Positions 12,007 to 21,302 of a stretch of 64,000 bases of DNA are shown here, piece after piece (position 1 is the stretch's first letter; each line of letters begins with the position of its first letter). The notes beneath the pieces were generated by a model. That model had not been told where the DNA came from. It did no database searches and saw only the letters and a list, made by a program, of their open reading frames with translations. The translations under genes and the position numbers were made by a program. Source of the stretch: Oidiodendron maius Zn (taxonomy: Eukaryota > Ascomycota > Leotiomycetes > Myxotrichaceae); NCBI GenBank assembly GCA_000827325.1, contig KN832881.1, positions 952,616-1,016,615 of the forward strand, read 5' to 3'.

Positions 12007-12669
12007 GCGTTTGTTATGTTATGAGCATCTGGGCCGGGAGAGTGTATAAATATCTGCGATGTATACTGAGACGACTACGACACTTTACGACCCGGATCAA
12101 AATTGATCAAAATGTGTCGGCCAACGACACCAAAGCGAATCATACCCGGAAGGCGTTCGAGATATTGGATGGAGTTCAGGTTAGTTTCAGTTGCAGTATA
12201 GGAGTAACTTGATATCAAAATAAAATTCTGCAAACTAGATCCCCTCTACACCATGTGAAATGTGCTAACCCCCTTAAACCACCGGCGCAGTTCCTAGCTG
12301 CTAGCTTAGGCGTGTCTTTCAACACAATTAAAAACATCAGAGATTGATAGCAGGGATGATAGTGTAGTGGAAGCGTACTGCGCAAGCTCGGTCCAGGTCG
12401 GTACGCGATGCGGGGGCAGCCAAACACCTCGGTTCAGTGAGGATAATGCACCCCAGAAACGCATGTCCGTTGAGCTACATATAAGCTCCACGACCTGTCT
12501 ACGCAAAATGTGGCATGATGCTCTGAATATTTATACGGGTCACTTTTTCTATACGAATATATTATTGCCGTAGTTGGCACAAGACTGCCTAATGCTATTG
12601 AAAAAGCTTAACATTCTGATCTAATTCGTAGAAGCATTTGATTCCAGCTAAGAGGGTATTTTAAAGACA
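12007..12669. other. Intergenic region between UPF0658 gene and crotonase gene
   Basis: 663 bases with no coding or RNA signal I can support. It holds the 3' end of the UPF0658 gene and the promoter of the crotonase gene. Confidence 0.4.
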
Positions 12670-13605
12670 ATGTCCGCCTCTTCCTTTCCGAAATCATACA
12701 GCCAGCTCCCTTTCCAACAAATTTACCTCTCACATTTCCCTGAGAGTTCTCCAACACCCACTCCCGTCATCCTCCTGACACTCAATCGACCCACCAAGAA
12801 CAATGCCTTCACTTGGACCATGGGCTTCGAGCTGGAGAAGGCATTCGCCCTCCTCTCCCATGATCCGCGCGTGAAAGCCATCGTCGTAACCGGGGCCGGC
12901 AAGATGTTCTGCGCCGGCGCAGACCTGGAGAGCGGTACTGGATTCGCTGCCCGCGAGGAGTCGTCTCGCACGCACCGAGACGGTGGCGGGCGAGTCGCCC
13001 TCGCCATTCACAAATGTACCAAACCCGTTATTGCAGCTATCAATGGGAGTGCGGTGGGGGTGGGGGTTACGATGACGCTGCCCATGGCCATCAGGATCGT
13101 GAGCGAGAAGGCCAAACTCGGGTTGGTCTTCGCTAGGAGGGGCATTGTCATGGAGGCTACGTCTAGTTATTTCCTCCCGAGGCTGATTGGTATGAGCCGG
13201 GCGATGCATCTAGTTACTACAGGAGCTGTGTATCCGGCCACAGATCCTCTCTGGCGGGAACTCTTCTCAGAGATCTTGCCCCCCGAAAAGGTCCTTGCCC
13301 GGGCTCTCGCGTTGGCGGACGACATTGCTAAGAATACGAGCAATGTCAGTACGTCTTTGATGAGGGACCTGATGTGGAGGAACCCAGGGTCTCCTGAGGA
13401 GACGCATCTTCTCGACTCGAAGATCCTGCTGGAGCTGTATAATGGGAAAGATCAAAAAGAAGGAGTGGCGTCCTTTTTGCAGAAGAGACCAGTCCAGTTT
13501 CAGGGCAATATGAATGACAATGCTCCCTCAGTCTGGCCATGGTGGGCGACGATTGACACAAACCCACCAGCCGCAGCAGGAGACGATATAAAGTCAAAAC
13601 TCTGA
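12670..13605 (+). CDS. Peroxisomal enoyl-CoA hydratase/isomerase (crotonase) family protein
   Basis: Intronless, 311 residues. Crotonase fold: the first oxyanion-hole loop is MFCAGADLESG (about residues 78-88) and the second AAINGSAVGVGVTMTLP (about 120-136). LGLVFARRGIVMEATSSYFL follows, where the Glu is the likely acid/base. It ends in SKL, a canonical type 1 peroxisomal targeting signal, so it most likely acts in peroxisomal fatty-acid beta-oxidation as a hydratase or delta3,delta2-isomerase; the exact reaction cannot be decided from sequence. An insert rich in Ser, Arg and Gly (ARE.. to GGGR) follows the first loop, as in several fungal relatives. The next gene downstream, RidA, can also end in SKL. 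Confidence 0.92.
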   Translation: MSASSFPKSYSQLPFQQIYLSHFPESSPTPTPVILLTLNRPTKNNAFTWTMGFELEKAFALLSHDPRVKAIVVTGAGKMFCAGADLESGTGFAAREESSRTHRDGGGRVALAIHKCTKPVIAAINGSAVGVGVTMTLPMAIRIVSEKAKLGLVFARRGIVMEATSSYFLPRLIGMSRAMHLVTTGAVYPATDPLWRELFSEILPPEKVLARALALADDIAKNTSNVSTSLMRDLMWRNPGSPEETHLLDSKILLELYNGKDQKEGVASFLQKRPVQFQGNMNDNAPSVWPWWATIDTNPPAAAGDDIKSKL

Positions 13606-13972
13606 AGCTCGGCGATACAGACATTGGCTGGTAGATGCAAAATATACGCATATTCGGACATGTATGAGGGATAGAACTATCCACTTCGAATCAGGGCGGT
13701 CCATAATACGTGCCCCCTGATTCTACTATGGGCCGTGAGCCCGCTTGCTGTGAAATTGATGTTTTAGTTACGTATATTTAGTTCTTAGTTCGCTCTGCAC
13801 GAACTGATCTGTCCGTGGTTCTGTATTGTCCCCCACTTTCCAGCACCCCGCTTATAAACCCCCCACGCGAATCTTCTACCCTTCCAGAGTCAGCATACAA
13901 AAAACCACAAAATTTAGCAATTGAAAAAGAAAGAAGAAAGACAGGAAATCGCCTTCTGCCCACTTCATAATC
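13606..13972. promoter_or_regulatory. Promoter region of the RidA gene
   Basis: 367 bases between two co-oriented genes. The last 60 bases are A-rich (AAAAAACCAC, AAAAAGAAAGAAG), a common feature of fungal leaders. No specific site is recognised. Confidence 0.4.
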
Positions 13973-14527
13973 ATGCCTCAAAAGGAAGCCGTTTCTACCG
14001 ACAAGGCACCTCCGCCATTGCCTTTCTTCTCCCAGGCCATCAAGTGTCAGGGTATGGTCTACTGCTCGGGCTCCATCGGCGTCGACCCCAAGACCAAACA
14101 GCTCGTCGAGGGCAGCGTTGCTGACCGTTGCGTAAGTCTCAGAGCCCCTTAAGCACAGAGAAGATTGCTATGCACTTTTGTTCCCATACGCGCCTGTCGG
14201 CTAATCCATTACCCAGGCTCAATCGCTGGCCAATCTCAGCGCCGTCCTCGACGCCGCCGGAAGCAGCATTGACAACGTGGTCAAGGTCAACATCTTCTTA
14301 ACTGATATTGCCGACTTTGCCGCCATCAACGGGGTCTATGATAAGGTCTTTCACAAGGAACCAAAGCCTTGCAGGACCTGCGTGGCTGTTCATCAATTGC
14401 CTTTAGGAACTGACGTTGAAATTGAGTGCACTGCTCATCAGTAAGGTAAGGCCGTCCTTATAATGGCTAAGGTCCTGCTAATGAGTATTTTGTATCTAGG
14501 AACTCGAACCCTACATCTAAGTTATAG
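13973..14527 (+). CDS. RidA/YjgF family enamine/imine deaminase with splice-dependent SKL end
   Basis: Exons join(13973..14131, 14217..14440, 14500..14527), 136 residues. RidA proteins hydrolyse reactive 2-aminoacrylate-type enamines made by PLP enzymes. Family motifs: QAIKCQGMVYCSGSIGVDP, SLANLSAVLDAAGSSIDNVVKVNIF, the substrate-carboxylate Arg in PCRTCVAV, and LPLGTDVEIECTAH. The last intron (59 nt, GTAAGG, branch GCTAATG, acceptor CTAG) joins CA to G and gives the end HQNSNPTSKL, a perfect PTS1. If this intron is retained, the codon CAG is followed at once by TAA, formed by the donor GTAAGG itself, giving a 128-residue protein ending ECTAHQ without SKL. Family members usually end at this point (ECTAHL-like). 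Both forms are plausible; the neighbour upstream also ends in SKL. Confidence 0.9.
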
Positions 14528-15010
14528 TAGCTTGGAAGTGAGAGGTATCATGACAAGCTTTATTACTAGGCGCTGAGGAGGGGTAGGATAGCATTAATAG
14601 TTCTTAGGTAAAACGCATTTGAAATAGGATCTCTCCAAAAACCAATTTCCGCTGCATTGAGTAAACCCAATATCTTCACAGTAGGTGACCTTAGTGAAAT
14701 CGACTCAAAGCTGGTTATACAAGTTATGTTCTGGGTACTGCTGTTTGCGGGTACTTCCCAGCTGTCATTCTTCGCAATATTTAAGAATGCTTGTCAACCC
14801 TTTCTTTGTGGATCCCGTCACAATAAACCCGTCACTTCGCAACAACTGAATCCCCTCAAGAAGAATGACATTTAGCGAAATAATTGTACGCTACGCCAAG
14901 GCGTACTTCACTACCGAAAGAAGCAACAGAAGCCGCATTCTTCACTAACTAATAGCCCCGCAAGATCGGTTTGGAAGGCAGATCAGTAGATCGAGCCTGA
15001 ACTTGCAACA
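14528..15010. other. Intergenic region between RidA and the acidic protein gene
   Basis: 483 bases, A/T-rich. A 72-codon frame at 14657-14875 shows no family resemblance and lacks a proper start context. I see nothing else. Confidence 0.4.
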
Positions 15011-17056
15011 ATGCCTCTTCCAAATTTCTGGGGAAGGAAGGCGGGCGCAAATGGTAAGTTAGCTTCAGCTGTATCAGGAGCTCTAATATGTTGCTGTTGA
15101 AGCACAATTTAACGATGCTAACATCCCGTCCCATTTAGGAAATGCTGAAAAGGGGGGGCTGCCTCAAATATCAGCAGCGAGTCCGGACGAACCCCCCCCA
15201 TCTACACAAGCAGGGGCAAAAAGCCAAGAGCAAAGAAACATAGACCTCTCAGTAACAAGTTTGTTGCAACAAAAGCAACACAAAGCTAGAGAAGCTTTGT
15301 ATAAGCTTAAATCACTTCCTCAGCAGAGTGGGCCACAGTGGACTCCTGAGCATCACAGCGTACTGTTTGAAAATGTACGACTGCTTATCGATTCGACTAG
15401 TGACCCGGAGGTGACGCAGAATAAAGACCTTGATGGCGAATGTGACGAGGGTGACGGAGAAGACCAAGACGAAGAGGAGAATCTGGATGGTCAAGATGGG
15501 TTAGACAATGAGAACAATGAGGGCCGAAATGAAGCAACTACACAAGTCACTGAACGGCAACAATCGTTGACCCCTGACAGTCCACGTCAGGGACAAAAAA
15601 GGCGGCGAGAAGAAAATCAAGATCAATCAAATGGGCCTCATGCCAATTCTCAGACAACGCAAAGCCGACGGCCATTTAAAAGGTCTAAATTGAGAACTGG
15701 TATCACCCAGCACATTCTTGAAGAGTTCGAAACTCTGCGACCACAGCCTCTTCAATTTAACTTTCGTTCGCATCCGGCTGAGGATCGTAGTGATGAATGG
15801 TATATCCAGCAATTTCGTAGGCTATTCCGGAAATTACATGACTTCGCCCATGATTACTTTGGGCGTCATGATATTGACCAAGGATACTTCCATCAACCGT
15901 GGGCCGCAGGAATGACCCAAGAGTTTCTTCGGTACGTAGAGGATGTTGCAACACCCGATCCTATGGTTGGCGGCTGGGATCCCCTGCTCCAGAACACTAC
16001 TCAGAGGGAGTGGCTTATTGTTGGAATCATAATGCGCATCCTAGAAATACAAGTCTTTGGGGCCGATCTTTGGGGTGCAGAGCCGCAAGAGAAAGAACTG
16101 TTGCTTGGCCTGGAGAGAGCCCTCCTTAACCGAGAAGGTGACAGACAATAAGATGTATGCCTTCACTTACTAACTTTCGTGCAGGGTTTGCCAGAACGGC
16201 TTTACGCTCCAATGCAGTCCGCAGTGTCCTAGGGCAGGGGGCAATAACGACGAACTTCCACACCGAAACAGCAGTCCTCACAGCCAAAGTGGCACTTCTC
16301 CTAAAGCCTCTGACTTTCTTCCTCTATAACAGACCCCCGAGAGATGGAGGCATGAACCGGAAAATTGAAGACCAGTACCAAGCACTGCATAATATCATAG
16401 CTATCGCCGCCTACCTCTCGATATGTATACGCCTATCACCTACAATCTTCTACTTCTCCAGCGTAACCCCAAATACAAGGTACGAGGAGGATGAGCATCA
16501 CAGTTTAGACGAGGAATGTTACACGAAGAGCAGAGAAGCAGTAGTAAAGGCATATGATGCAGAAGTCAAAGTATATGCCGACAAGAACGCAGAGTTAGAG
16601 AATGTAGTCGCCAAATTGAAAGCTGCGGGTAAAAAAGACACCAGCCGAGTTTATAAGAAGGCCAAGGAAAAGCTAAACGCTCATATCGAAACGGAGCCAT
16701 ACCCCCCTGACCGGACATATGAACTGATGACGAAGATCGGGGTCTGGCCAAATATCAGTCGATATAAACCCGGCACACTAGAAGACGACGAGACTGGTAC
16801 GCCACTGGAGGAGAGGAGAGGTTTTCGCATCTTCGACATTAGCAAGGGCGCTGCCGTGTGTTATTTGGGCACGGAAGACAGGTTGAAGAGGGTAGAACAG
16901 AGAGTCGCATTGGAAGACTTTGTGAAGAAGAAGATTAAGAGGTATGGGAAGAAAGACAAGGGTGTTGGAAAGGGGGTGGTACTGGCTGCAGTCGCCGCCG
17001 CTGCAGCCGCTGGAATCCCATACTTGCTTTATGGGTGGACTCCAGCAGCCCGATAG
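15011..17056 (+). CDS. Unrecognised acidic protein with C-terminal membrane segment
   Basis: Exons join(15011..15053, 15139..16137, 16185..17056), 637 residues. I do not recognise a named family. The N-terminal third is low-complexity: Gln-rich, then a very acidic stretch (residues 100-145, repeats of Asp/Glu/Asn) and a basic nuclear-signal-like patch (GQKRRREE, FKRSKLRTG). A well-ordered block follows (EWYIQQFRRLFRKLHDFAHDYFG, then WAAGMTQEFLRYV, TQREWLIVGIIMRILEIQVFG). The third exon continues with FARTALRSNAVRSVL and LTAKVALLLKPLTFFLYN, a charged helix region, and an Ala-rich hydrophobic C-terminus (VVLAAVAAAAAAGIPYLLYGW) that could anchor it in a membrane. The second intron has a weak donor (GTGACA) but a perfect branch (ACTAAC) and keeps phase, which argues for one gene rather than two. 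Confidence 0.65.
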
Positions 17057-17286
17057 AAAGATGCTTTTGGGATTATACAGACATCGAACTGCGGTCGAGT
17101 GGAGGCTTATAGGGTTGGGGTTTCTGCTTCTGGAATTGTGATTATTTTGAGGACCGGCTAACATTTCTCAATGCTTGCTTACCAAAAGGAGGTCTCCACT
17201 TGGCGACTGAATCTAATCAGTTTTCAGATGGAGTGGAAGGGTATAATAATATATTTTTCACTCCTATAATAAAATCGTAATAGATA

Positions 17287-17297
17287 TAGATTCCTTA
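17287..17297. repeat. Left copy of 11-bp target-site duplication
   Basis: TAGATTCCTTA, repeated exactly at 19191-19201. The two copies flank the gene-free 1.9-kb segment between them, as expected of a target-site duplication made on insertion of a mobile element. Confidence 0.6.
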
Positions 17298-17298
17298 G

Positions 17299-17338
17299 GC
17301 CAGCAAAAGTCGAACTCCCACCTGTATGTGGTGCTGGC
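17299..17338. repeat. Nested hairpin at the left end of the insertion
   Basis: GCCAGCA (17299-17305) pairs with TGCTGGC (17332-17338), and an inner CCAC pairs with GTGG just before the outer right arm. The right arm directly follows the inner stem, so the structure is compact on that side. Confidence 0.45.
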
Positions 17339-17685
17339 TACGAACCTATGATTGCGATATTATTATAGAGCCAACGGGAGACCAGCGCATTCGATGGAGC
17401 TGGTGTGGGCGTCGCTGGTTGTACGACGGGGTTGCGCCCGTACGACGCTGGTGATGAGCTGCCACCCAGAACAGAGGACTACCATCAAAATGGGTATAAA
17501 AACCATCCGACATACGACTACCTACCTAGGGAATAGGCCTTCGATCACTGCGATGCAGAGGTGACGTGGAACCGCTACCTAGTCGTACGACAGGACACCT
17601 CTGGGGTGTATGAAAAATTTTCACCTAAGAGCATCGAGATTGCAGGCGCGACGACGGTCACTCGAAGGACCCACAAAACATCTAT

Positions 17686-17727
17686 CGGAGCTCTCGTTAA
17701 CCGACAAACACTCGGAGCTCTCGTTAA
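17686..17727. repeat. 15-bp direct repeat inside the insertion
   Basis: CGGAGCTCTCGTTAA occurs at 17686-17700 and again, exactly, at 17713-17727. The 27-bp period suggests a short tandem duplication with a diverged spacer. Confidence 0.6.
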
Positions 17728-18487
17728 GTAAAGAAATCTATATAAGGACTGGAGGGTTATGGTGATTGTACTAGTCAATCGAGGGAATTCTGGGGGGACA
17801 ATACAGGTGCCGCAGCTTCGGCTTCACAGTGAACCTACGGATGCACAGTACGGAGGAACTCCACTGTAGAGGCGGGCCCGAGGACGTATAGCGACTATAT
17901 AGCACCATAACTTCGACTTTACAAATATAGGGTTTGATAGATATAGGCAAAGCAGGGCGTTTAGAGGACGGGCAAAGCAGGTAGCTGGGAAGTGGGGGAG
18001 AGGACGTATACACTTTGGTTAGTAGGAGGGAAAAGCGTTTATATAATGCCTGGCTAGGGTTATATGCTTTATAACTCCTATAAGATACAGTCGGCCTTAC
18101 TGTAAGGGGAGACCTGGTAAGGTAACGCAAAACAGCGTACTGCTACAAGGTGTGGTATATAATAGTAGCGACAGTTAGGCGAAGTAGCTGCAAGGCACCT
18201 ACAAGGGACCTATACGACACTATCTATATAGCCTGAGAGGACAGACATGTGTGTCGGTCTATAGGTAGAGCTATAGGGCAGTAGGCATAGTAGGCTGATG
18301 TAGGCTTAGGGAGCAAACAGGGCAGAGGGTGTAAGGGAGGTCGCTGGGGCCTCGACGTCCCTTCGAAATATATACCGGAGGTGAGCTTCGGCAACAGACC
18401 AAGGATATATAGGAAAGCGTGGTGGGAGCTCGCCACTCCCTCTTGTATTGTAGACTAGCTTTGCAATATAATTCTGTTCCTGCCGGA

Positions 18488-18591
18488 TGGCGCAGTGGTT
18501 GTACGCCTGGGTCCCAAAAGTCATCATTGAACCTAATAGGTCTCGCCCACCCTATTTAAACCTGTGATGTGAGGGATGTTGGTTCGAATCC
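18488..18591 (+). promoter_or_regulatory. Internal RNA polymerase III promoter (A box and B box), tRNA-related
   Basis: TGGCGCAGTGG (18488-18498) fits the A-box consensus TRGYNNARNNG and GGTTCGAATCC (18581-18591) fits the B-box consensus GGTTCGANTCC perfectly. The B box sits in a T-arm-like stem-loop: GTTGG before TTCGAAT pairs with CCAGC after it. The spacing (82 nt between boxes) and the failure of the acceptor stem to pair argue against an intact tRNA gene and for a tRNA-derived SINE head. Confidence 0.6.
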
Positions 18592-18673
18592 AGCTCTAGG
18601 CACCTCTTCTGTTGCCTTCCAGAAGATGACTAGCTGGTTCACCTAGGACTGCTCCCCCTAGGCCTAGCTTGAA

Positions 18674-18784
18674 CCCGGATTCTGCTCCCGGTTATCACAG
18701 CAGCGGTTTTTGCCTAACCAAGAACCTTGGCCCCGGCTTCTGCTCCCGGATACCACAGCAGCGGTCGCCTAACCGAGAACCTGG
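18674..18784. repeat. Imperfect tandem duplication, two units of about 55 bp
   Basis: Unit 1 (18674-18730) and unit 2 (18731-18784) share CCCGG, TTCTGCTCCCGG, TACCACAGCAGCGG (TATCACAGCAGCGG in unit 1), GCCTAACC and AGAACCT. They differ by a few substitutions and a short indel after AGCGG. Confidence 0.75.
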
Positions 18785-18797
18785 GCAAAACCCTACC

Positions 18798-18823
18798 TTT
18801 CTAGAGGGGTAAGCCTCTAGAAA
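18798..18823. repeat. Perfect 10-bp inverted repeat with 6-nt loop
   Basis: TTTCTAGAGG (18798-18807), loop GGTAAG, CCTCTAGAAA (18814-18823). In RNA this would form a stable hairpin within the probable retroposon. Confidence 0.75.
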
Positions 18824-19190
18824 CGACGAAGACCAAATCATTGATACGCGACCAAAGAGCTTGAGACTAGGGTGATAGGGCCCTACAACCGCGACCAATC
18901 AAGTAGCGAAGCGACCAGCCCCCAGAGGCCGTCTAGGAACAGAACTGAGTAAGAGACAGGGCTGGACACCAGAGGCAGGGACAGTGGTCTGATCCCAGGG
19001 AGAAGGAGGAAGTTTGGTTCAGAGTTGCCACTGGACGAGTTTACCTAGGCCTCCCGATTATTTGCCTGTATTACAAGGGGGTATGCATATCAGTGAGGAT
19101 TCTTCCGAGAGGTTGCGTTAGCCTTTGTATATAGGATATTATTGTGTAGAAGTACCGCGGCTTAGCCATTGCGGAGGATAATAATAATAA

Positions 19191-19201
19191 TAGATTCCTT
19201 A
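19191..19201. repeat. Right copy of 11-bp target-site duplication
   Basis: Second exact copy of TAGATTCCTTA, directly after the (TAA)n end of the insertion. Removing one copy and the insert would give a continuous ...ATATAGATTCCTTAATCC... site. Confidence 0.6.
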
Positions 19202-19338
19202 ATCCGTGCCCTGCGAAAACAAGGTGTTATACTTACCGCCGATCCTGAACTCCAATATTTCCTGAAATCGAAGCGTTAAAACCGAGAACGATGTATATTA
19301 CCACATTGAGTCTGGGCGCAATGAACGGCTCGTTTTCT

Positions 19339-20857
19339 TTATTTTGGCCCGGAATAAACCATCAAAGGCACGGGAGCCGAGAATGATTTTCTCTTCTCTT
19401 TTTTTGCCCATCGAAGTCCGCAAGCGTTACAGAGCGTTTTAGGCCCGCTTGGTCCTTTGCGCCACTCAGGCGAGTCCAGAGTGCCTTTAGTTACGTTAGA
19501 TTACCTCTTAAATTCAGATCCTGGGACGTACCACAGTCCGTACAGACATATTCCTCAGGGAGCTTAATCTTCTTCTTCTTGTCTGTACCTTTCTGCTCCT
19601 TATTTATTGGTATTGCAATGCCAGCATCTCCCCTCACCAAGGTAGGGCTTTGATCACCGGTGCTGATTCCACGACTCCTCTCACCATCTTGATATCTCAG
19701 CCCTGTGAACATCTCAATCGTCTCAACATGGGTAACGTCGTCATAACGAGCTACATTGCCGTCGATCGAATCGGGGTGGCGATTGGCAGCCCCGTCCTCC
19801 GCATTCGATCGAGTCGCTCCGCTGTGGATTGGCATCGACGGTGTAGGAAGCAACATTACCTTGGCGTTAGGACTTAACAAACGGGGAGATGTTGGTATAG
19901 TAGCTGACGTTCCTCCTATCGTATTTATATCTTCATGAGGCATGTCGGAACGCCGACCTTGTTTCCTTTGCCACTGCCTCTGTTCTTCTTCGGCATCCTC
20001 TGCTTCTTCCCTTTTCAAATCATTTATGCGCTTAGTTAACCGCTCGTGCTCAATCTTTTGCTCCAAGAAGGAATCAAGCAATGCGGCATTTTTGGTAGGG
20101 TAAGGGCGTGCCATCATAAAGTATCCTTCACAGACACCCGCTGCATTATTTAGTCTGAAGGCTGCAGCATCAGATGAGAACTGAGGGTGACCCCGACACT
20201 CGAAGATCGTGTAAGTGCCATCCCTTTTCCGAAATCGATAAAATAGCTGGATAGGTTTGCCGGATGTGATGGACTCATTGAAATCCCGCATAAATATCCC
20301 ACTATCATCTGGATGGATAAAGTCGAGGATAAACTTTCCTAACAATTCATCTTGTGGATATCCAGTTAGGTCTTTCCCGCTTGGTGAAAGGTACACAATC
20401 CTCCCATCTGGAGTGAGGATATGCAGGAAATCTTCTAGCTCTTCTACAATCTGAGGCTCGATATTCTTCCGTTTCTTGAATTCTGCCTGAGTACTCGGCA
20501 CTGGACCTGCGGACTGCGCAGCAAAATCGGCCGGAAGAGACGCAGGCACATCGCCACTCAAAGGTATGCTTACAGCACTGGTACTAGCTGCAATGGTTCT
20601 GTGTGACGTGCCAGTATTGAGAGGTGTATACGATTTTTGAACGCCGTCAATGAGGCTGTTAGCACCGATGTCCATAGAAAGGCCATCAAATTCCGGAGGC
20701 AGCTGGCCTTCAGGATCAACAGACATGGAGATGTCATTATCAACTTGACTGGGTCCAGGCTTCATTGCTGTTAGCAATCGATCTGTATACGTGAGGGTAG
20801 TGAGCATACTTGAAAACCTGACAGATCATTGATGCCGTAGATTGACTGCTGGTCCAT
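19339..20857 (-). CDS. wc-2: White collar 2, blue-light/circadian GATA factor subunit
   Basis: Exons complement(19339..19484, 19532..20759, 20810..20857), 473 residues. WC-2 pairs with the photoreceptor WC-1 to activate light-induced and clock genes. A single PAS domain spans about residues 110-240 ([20 protein letters not shown], then LIHPDD-like [33 protein letters not shown]). A coiled region follows ([20 protein letters not shown]). The C-terminal GATA zinc finger is C422-X2-C425-X18-C444-X2-C447 ([30 protein letters not shown]), complete only after removing the last intron, whose acceptor is CTAAAG. The first intron (50 nt, branch TGCTAAC, acceptor GAAG) joins LSGFQ to PGPSQ. An upstream in-frame ATG at 20869 would add four residues. 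It is divergent from RAD50. Confidence 0.93.
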
Positions 20858-21302
20858 GTTGCACCTCATCTTAGTTTGAAGAGGGGGTCTGGAAATCTTA
20901 TCAAGCCCTCGCGCAAATCAACAAAAAGAAAACAAAAAGAAAAGCATCCGACGATCCGTAAAAGCTACAGAACTTTCTTTGGATTTCCCGCTACTGCTAG
21001 ATTATCTACTCACTGCACCGTTGACTCTTTGTGCTTTCCACTCCCTCTTACGCTGAAGAGACCTAAGCACGAGGCGATTAAGGCCCACTTTTTGTTTCTA
21101 TCTTCACGTGATCACGCTGCCTGTTCGTATCGCGTTCACGCGTATCGATTACACCTTTACCTTTTGGCTCCAAGTACTTCATCTTTGAAACTTCCCTCTA
21201 TACATTCCCCAACATACGTCAACGTCAGCACAACGAACACAAGCTGCCTTCCTTTTACACCTTCAGTAACTCAGACAATGATATAGCGCCAGATATCCTA
21301 CC
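20858..21302. promoter_or_regulatory. Divergent promoter of wc-2 and RAD50 with TCACGTGA site
   Basis: 445 bases between outward-facing genes. TCACGTGA, a perfect palindromic E-box of the kind bound by Cbf1/bHLH proteins, lies at 21104-21111. The RAD50 side is pyrimidine-rich. A 136-codon frame crosses the region without family resemblance. Confidence 0.5.

Larger units (their letters stand above)
17298..19190 (+). mobile_element. Probable non-LTR retroposon insertion (non-autonomous or degenerate)
   Basis: A 1.9-kb segment lies between exact 11-bp direct repeats. Its right end is GGA followed by four TAA units directly abutting the repeat; a simple-repeat tail next to a target-site duplication is typical of LINE- or SINE-type insertions. 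Inside are Pol III A- and B-box matches (18488-18591), an imperfect tandem duplication (18674-18784) and a perfect hairpin (18798-18823). No reverse transcriptase, integrase or transposase is readable; the open frames present are rich in Tyr and Pro and look spurious. TpA steps (TATATA, CTATAT) are common between 17730 and 18450, which may reflect RIP-type mutation. It could be a SINE-like element joined to, or nested in, an older element; the boundary between those parts is not clear. Confidence 0.5.

Noticed and set aside
16157-17056. A separate gene starting at the ATG at 16157
   Set aside because: That ATG lies inside a short intron with a perfect branch point; splicing joins the two frames in phase as one protein.
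17771-18130. A 119-codon minus-strand frame inside the insertion as a transposon protein
   Set aside because: Tyr/Ser/Pro-rich without any reverse transcriptase, integrase or transposase motif; explained by TpA-rich sequence.
18480-18602. An intron-containing tRNA gene
   Set aside because: A and B boxes and the T arm are good, but the acceptor stem does not pair (several mismatches in seven positions) and no sound anticodon arm forms. Reported instead as a tRNA-derived part of a mobile element.
20760-20809. wc-2 starting at the ATG at 20807
   Set aside because: This ATG is inside the first intron; the exon upstream ([16 protein letters not shown]) joins in phase through a 50-nt intron with a TGCTAAC branch.
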